Source of the DNA: Candidatus Aenigmatarchaeota archaeon
GTDB taxonomy: Archaea > Aenigmatarchaeota > Aenigmatarchaeia > GW2011-AR5
Assembly: GCA_016202875.1 (NCBI GenBank)
Contig: JACQNX010000060.1
Coordinates: forward strand, 1 to 25,873
DNA length: 25,873 nt
Direction: 5' to 3'
In this document: positions 22,156-25,873 of the stretch, piece by piece
Layout of the letters: the number at the start of each line of letters is the position of its first letter
Numbering within the stretch: position 1 is the stretch's first letter
The notes under the pieces: generated by a model
What the model saw: the letters and a program-made list of their open reading frames with translations, nothing else
Databases searched by the model: none
Told to the model about the DNA's origin: nothing
Position numbers and translations under genes: made by a program

Positions 22156-23670
22156 ATGAAAATCATAGTTCCATTGCTGCTGGTTGCAGTTATAGCGGTG
22201 AGCGGCTGCACTGGATTCCCCGATGTCTTCGGCGGCGATGTCATAAAAGTGCAGACAAGAAGCGTGGAAGAAACGCCAAAAGATCCTATCGTTGTAAAGG
22301 ATATCCACACTATCCCGACTTCCCCTGTCCTGCCGGACCAGGAAGTTGTCCTCTCCTTTGTTGTGGAGAACAGGGACAAGATACACCCTGTCAGGAATAT
22401 TGTTGTTGACCTCTTCAATGCGCCGGGATTCAGGCCCGAGGATGCCAAAGATTCCAGTAGTCCAAACTATGGGAAACTATGCAACAGCAATATTGGCGTA
22501 TGCAGGCCGTCGGCAGAAAGCAACGTTCCCTGCGGTAATACAGGGAAATGCGGAATTCCTTCCTTGCTTCCAGGGGAAGAGCGCCTGATCCAGTACAAGC
22601 TGTTGGCGCCGAGCAGGGAGCAGATTGCGAACATCAGGACCCAGGCGCGCCTGGATTTCAAGGTGCTCTATGATTTTGACAGCTCCATGAATTTTGTCAT
22701 CCCCGCAGTGAACAGGGACGAGATCATCAGGCGCCAGCGCGCAGGCCAGAAAATAGACATGGTGTTCGACAAGTCCTTCAGCTCAGGCCCTGTCCGTATC
22801 GATGTGGAGCCTCTTGGCGTCAATTATCTCCTCGATAATTTCGAGACAATTCTCCTCTTCAATATCAAGAACGTCGGCTCAGGGACGATTTTGAAGTCAG
22901 AGATACCAGCCGCAGTAACAGCAGGCCAGGGCAGTTCAGCAGGTGCCATAAGAATATCAGTTCCTGATGATCAAGCATGCGCAAGAATAGGAGGAACTTG
23001 CCAAGATCTCAGATCCTCGTGCACTGGAAGTTATTATAGGTTCCTCTGCAGTGGCGGCAATGATAGGCAGTGCTGTGCTACGGTCGCGCAAAAAATAAAC
23101 ATTCCAGATGATACTTTCTGCACGCGTTTGGGAGGAACATGCACTACGGCAGTATGTGACGGCACATCAGCGCAATTCCTCTGCCCAGGCAGCAATGAAA
23201 ACCAGTGCTGCCTGCCAACAGGAACTGCTTCGTCAACAACGCCAGCACAAGATGCCTGCAATGCCTGCCTTGAGCGTATTGGTTGGGATCTTTCGCAATG
23301 TATAGATGAATGTGCAGGCGGCGGCACTTTTATAAAAGGGCCAGTACCGCCATCAAAAGGCCTCCAGATTATTTTCCCGCCAGAGCTTCAAGTTACTGTT
23401 AGGCAAGGTGATGTACTAAGTGAGATATTTGGTACACCAACATTTTCAGCGCAGGGCTCGACATTCACCAACCAAAAGCCCATCCAGATCTTCCGCGACA
23501 AGTCCCAGACCTCTCTCCGTTTTCCTGTAAAGCTGACAGGAGCCACATACGATCTTTTCAAGTCTACGCAAATTCCTTTCCGCTCCTACGAGATCAAGTC
23601 CAAAGTGTTTTACACCTACGAGTTGAGAAACAACGTGGATATCACGATAAATATCTTTGAAAATGTCTGA
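22156..23670 (+). CDS. CARDB-like lipoprotein with two Cys-rich modules
   Basis: ATG 22156 follows a ribosome site AAGGT, so the protein begins MKIIVPLLLVAVIAVSGC with lipobox Cys18. The first beta domain (about 40-130) has PDQEVVLSFVVENRDK, a CARDB-like motif. A second region carries LDFKVLYDFDSSMNF and the DEIIRRQR element also seen in the other lipoproteins. Between about residues 272 and 355 lie two tandem copies of a Cys-rich unit (CxRxGGTC ... FLC ... QCC), with pairs of cysteines suited to disulfides. A last beta domain ends NVDITINIFENV. The three lipoproteins here and the hydrolase share this CARDB-like build. Likely a surface adhesin or binding protein; ligand unknown. Confidence 0.86.
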   Translation: MKIIVPLLLVAVIAVSGCTGFPDVFGGDVIKVQTRSVEETPKDPIVVKDIHTIPTSPVLPDQEVVLSFVVENRDKIHPVRNIVVDLFNAPGFRPEDAKDSSSPNYGKLCNSNIGVCRPSAESNVPCGNTGKCGIPSLLPGEERLIQYKLLAPSREQIANIRTQARLDFKVLYDFDSSMNFVIPAVNRDEIIRRQRAGQKIDMVFDKSFSSGPVRIDVEPLGVNYLLDNFETILLFNIKNVGSGTILKSEIPAAVTAGQGSSAGAIRISVPDDQACARIGGTCQDLRSSCTGSYYRFLCSGGNDRQCCATVAQKINIPDDTFCTRLGGTCTTAVCDGTSAQFLCPGSNENQCCLPTGTASSTTPAQDACNACLERIGWDLSQCIDECAGGGTFIKGPVPPSKGLQIIFPPELQVTVRQGDVLSEIFGTPTFSAQGSTFTNQKPIQIFRDKSQTSLRFPVKLTGATYDLFKSTQIPFRSYEIKSKVFYTYELRNNVDITINIFENV

Positions 23671-23696
23671 TGTCTGTTCTTTCTATAGCAAATGAC

Positions 23697-23781
23697 AGCG
23701 ACCATATTTTCAGTTTTCTTTTGCTGTCTGTTTTCTTGCGAGCATATGAAATAGCCTGTATTTTCTGAAACTATAGTCGCT
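23697..23781. repeat. Imperfect inverted repeat and T-rich tract between lipoprotein genes
   Basis: The 17-base arm at 23697-23713 is the reverse complement of 23765-23781 at 15 of 17 positions, with a 51-base spacer. A small pair GACAGC (23694-23699) / GCTGTC (23723-23728) lies within. Tracts such as TTTTCAGTTTTCTTTT (23707-23722) fit termination of the upstream gene. The 181-bp gap holds no gene that I can see. Confidence 0.55.
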
Positions 23782-23821
23782 AACAAAAAAGAAAAATTAC
23801 TATCAGTAAAAATCAGAAAAG

Positions 23822-23830
23822 CTATTTATT
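23822..23830 (+). promoter_or_regulatory. TATA box of the lipoprotein at 23852
   Basis: CTATTTATT is centred 26 nt before ATG 23852, predicting a leaderless mRNA. The same CTATTTATTGC occurs before the 924-residue gene. Confidence 0.6.
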
Positions 23831-23851
23831 GCGCCCAGCCAATACAATTCT

Positions 23852-24709
23852 ATGCTAAAGTATTTTTCCCTAGCCATGCTGATATTTTCCTTAGGTTGTG
23901 TGACCACGCAGCCAAACTACGGCCTTGTCCTTAACCTCCAGTCAGACCCTCCGGCAGTTTTTCAGAACAGCATCACAAAAGTGCATGTGGATATTACAAA
24001 CACAGACATCAAACGTCTGGAGAACGTGAAGGCAGAAATTTTCAACCCTGGATTAATGTCGCCACTCAATAACCAGCTCTGTGTGCAAAGGGGCGACTTT
24101 GGCACGCTTTTTGCCGGAGAGTTCAGGACATTCTCCTGCGATTTCAGTGCCCGGCAGATCAACCAGGACCGTGTCAGGACAACACTGGATGCAAAAGCCA
24201 TCTTTGATGCAGACTTTGAAGCAGTGCAGCAAGTGGAGCTCATCACAGAGCAGGAATACAATAATCGTGTTGCATCTTCTGGTGTCCAGCTAAAGCCGCA
24301 GAGCTATGTCTACAACGACAGGAACATTGAGCTGCGGGTAGATTTCACAGACTCGCTGCCTGTTGTAATAAAAGAAGGCAGGCAGTTCTTTGTGCGCTTT
24401 ACAATCAGAAACATAGGAAACGGCTTCATCAATGCCCTTAAGCCTGAGGACGTGAGCATACTGCAGAAGCCCTCGCTAGAGCAAGGCATTACAGAAAGCA
24501 ATGTTCTGCAGTCTGTCAATGCGCAGGGCAATTTCGAACCCTGCAGGCTTGAAGAAACACTGCTGCCCATAGGCAAGGAGTTTCCATCTTTTTCCTGCCA
24601 GATCTTCATGCCATCCAATGCCAGGGCTATCACAAACTATAATTTTATAATACAAATCAGATACCACTACGAAATCCGTGACAGCGTTACTGTTGATATA
24701 GTGAGATGA
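23852..24709 (+). CDS. CARDB-like surface lipoprotein
   Basis: The 285-residue protein begins MLKYFSLAMLIFSLGC, a lipoprotein signal with Cys16. Two beta domains follow. The first has ITKVHVDITNTDIKRLENVK, then an AKAIFDADFEAVQQVELIT / EQEYNNR element comparable to the YDF...DEIIRR segment of its upstream neighbour. The second has VKEG-like REGRQFFVRFTIRNIGNGF-type sequence (seen as FFVRFTIRNIGNGFINAL) and ends with beta strands IIQIRYHYEIRDSVTVDIV. It has few Cys outside the lipobox and lacks the Cys-rich modules. It starts leaderless 26 nt after its own TATA element, so it is not simply co-transcribed with its neighbour. A T7 run follows its stop. Function unknown. Confidence 0.88.
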   Translation: MLKYFSLAMLIFSLGCVTTQPNYGLVLNLQSDPPAVFQNSITKVHVDITNTDIKRLENVKAEIFNPGLMSPLNNQLCVQRGDFGTLFAGEFRTFSCDFSARQINQDRVRTTLDAKAIFDADFEAVQQVELITEQEYNNRVASSGVQLKPQSYVYNDRNIELRVDFTDSLPVVIKEGRQFFVRFTIRNIGNGFINALKPEDVSILQKPSLEQGITESNVLQSVNAQGNFEPCRLEETLLPIGKEFPSFSCQIFMPSNARAITNYNFIIQIRYHYEIRDSVTVDIVR

Positions 24710-24746
24710 AGGTTTTTTTCAAAGCATATCGTTTGCAATTGCCAAG

Positions 24747-24899
24747 GTGTTTGACCGCGAAGTGAAGCACGAAAAAGTGACATCATTCAGGCATGGAAAC
24801 AACGTAATTGAGATGTTTACGGAGACGATTCATTTTTCCGTCTTTGGCGTCATACGTTTATTGGATACATCCACAGACAACAACAGAAAGAAACTATAA
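24747..24899 (+). other. Open frame of unclear status (50 codons)
   Basis: The frame is open from 24705 to a TAA at 24897-24899 and reads protein-like (VFDREVKHEKVTSFRHGNNV, then IEMFTETIHFSVFGVIRLLD). There is no ATG at its start; GTG 24747 is the only plausible one. It may be a small gene, a remnant of another gene or chance. A T7 run at 24713-24719 just after the preceding stop argues it is not part of that gene. Confidence 0.3.
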
Positions 24900-24946
24900 A
24901 AACACAGAATAGTAATAAATATCAAGTCAGAGAACAGGAAAGGCGA
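24893..24946 (+). promoter_or_regulatory. TATA box and ribosome site for the partial lipoprotein
   Basis: ACTATAAAAA (about 24893-24902) would start transcription near 24922. AAAGGCGAT (24938-24946) lies just upstream of ATG 24951 as the likely ribosome site. Confidence 0.45.
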
Positions 24947-24950
24947 TAGA

Positions 24951-25873
24951 ATGAACAAGTATATTCTGCTCTCAATTGCATTGCTCGTTGCTGTTGCAGG
25001 CTGCATTGGCACAAGGCCAGCAACACAGAATCCATTGAGAGGCGTTACAATTAGCACCTTTACAGCAACAGACAGCCAGGTCCGTTCCGGAGAGTTTGTT
25101 CTTTTTGATCTTGAAGTGGAAAATATAGGCGGCACAACAGCCCGCAATGTGCAGGCAGATCTGTTCGGCGTTGAAGGCCAGTGGAAGGATACATTTGGAA
25201 ACCTTGTTCAGGACACGCAAACCAAGCAACTGAGCACACTCAAGCCGCCGCTGCCTGAAAGAAACATCGCAGGCGACCTGAAGCTTGTGCAGTGGCAATT
25301 ACAGACACCCACAATTCCCCAGGGCATTTCCCCCAACCTGCAGGTAGAAGCCCGCGTGACTTATGATTATAACACATCAGGCCATTTGCTTGTCGGGGCA
25401 ATGAGCGAGGACGAATTCAGAAGAAGGCAGATAAACAACCAGCCCCCAGGATTTACAGCAGAGAGCGTGAACAGCCAGGGCCCTATTCACCTGGAAATCA
25501 ATGAAAAATTCAAGAGGCCTCTTATAGTAGACACAACAACCAGCGAGACAACATCTGTGCACCCGTTCAGGTTTGAATTTGTAAACGTTGGCGACGGCTT
25601 TCCCATCACGCCAGAAGATGACGGCCGTATCAGAGGAGCAGGCGGCAAGCTTTCCGGCACCATCGAAGTGTTTGGTCCAGGAGTGAGCTTCGATGACTGC
25701 CTTGGGCAGCGGTCCGGCACTAGAGTGGACCTGGACAATGCAGAAATTACAGTCCGTCTGCGCGAGACAAACCGCGTGCCTGTGGCTTGTTCCATAAAAA
25801 TAGACAAGACAACGTGGGGCAACCGCCCTGAAGACACAGTCCAGTTCGTCTTCAACATCTTCTACAGATACTA
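24951..25873 (+). CDS. CARDB-like surface lipoprotein (3' end outside window)
   Basis: The frame is open to the end of the window, so no stop is seen; 307 codons are present. It begins MNKYILLSIALLVAVAGC with lipobox Cys18. A CARDB-like domain, SGEFVLFDLEVENIGGTTAR, is followed by a region with VTYDYNTSGHLLVGAMSEDE and FRRRQINNQ, again the element shared with the Cys-rich lipoprotein (DEIIRRQR) and the hydrolase (EEEKQRLIRERK). A second beta domain has HPFRFEFVNVGDGFPI. The end (VFNIFYRY) matches the penultimate strand of the 285-residue paralogue, so probably only one to two dozen residues are missing. Confidence 0.9.
   Translation, partial: MNKYILLSIALLVAVAGCIGTRPATQNPLRGVTISTFTATDSQVRSGEFVLFDLEVENIGGTTARNVQADLFGVEGQWKDTFGNLVQDTQTKQLSTLKPPLPERNIAGDLKLVQWQLQTPTIPQGISPNLQVEARVTYDYNTSGHLLVGAMSEDEFRRRQINNQPPGFTAESVNSQGPIHLEINEKFKRPLIVDTTTSETTSVHPFRFEFVNVGDGFPITPEDDGRIRGAGGKLSGTIEVFGPGVSFDDCLGQRSGTRVDLDNAEITVRLRETNRVPVACSIKIDKTTWGNRPEDTVQFVFNIFYRY

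Noticed and set aside
1..25873. CRISPR array, tRNA or rRNA genes
   Set aside because: No regularly spaced repeats, no cloverleaf with a T-loop GTTC motif in place and no rRNA-like sequence were seen by eye.

Overview
The window looks like a chromosome segment of an archaeon, most likely a DPANN-type lineage (Woesearchaeota, Pacearchaeota, Diapherotrites or a relative). The signs are TTTAAATA-like TATA boxes about 26-27 nt upstream of apparently leaderless ATGs, T-run terminators, an archaeal DUF63 membrane protein, three archaeal-type STAND/AAA ATPases with C-terminal nuclease-like domains, and a wealth of single-pass surface proteins with CARDB-like beta domains. The exact lineage is inference. 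No rRNA, tRNA, CRISPR array, integrase or transposase was seen.

Layout. (1) 1-2870: a membrane-anchored beta-rich surface protein, a DUF234-type ATPase on the minus strand and a small coiled-coil protein. (2) 2959-11371: a co-directional, tightly packed cluster (TAATG overlap, Shine-Dalgarno-led starts) of mostly unrecognised membrane or surface proteins. It includes two proteins with J-like domains that lack the HPD loop, a Sec lipoprotein, a Tat lipoprotein, a 34-residue zinc ribbon, a large coiled-coil membrane protein, an ImmA/IrrE-type metalloprotease and a frame-broken lethal-factor-like metalloprotease. (3) 11511-17468: two very large genes, a coiled-coil/PEGA-like/multi-TM protein and a membrane-anchored peptidoglycan hydrolase with a GH73-type glucosaminidase and a VanY-type carboxypeptidase, catalytic residues intact. 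(4) 17469-20532: a decayed hicBA toxin-antitoxin remnant, then two divergent DUF4143-type ATPases sharing a palindrome-rich promoter. (5) 20545-22009: DUF63 protein on the minus strand, and a Doc toxin overlapping a 46-residue partner. (6) 22066-25873: three lipoproteins in a row, built on the same CARDB-like plan as the N-terminal half of the peptidoglycan hydrolase; the last runs off the window.

Working view: regions 2, 3 and 6 may together encode an envelope or contact apparatus. Membrane scaffold proteins, anchored lipoproteins and a cell-wall hydrolase aimed at bacterial peptidoglycan would suit an archaeon that attaches to, feeds on or competes with bacteria. No secretion ATPase was found in the window, so a complete secretion system cannot be claimed. 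Regions 4 and 5 (AAA ATPases, HicBA remnant, Doc) look like genome-defence or mobile cargo around it.
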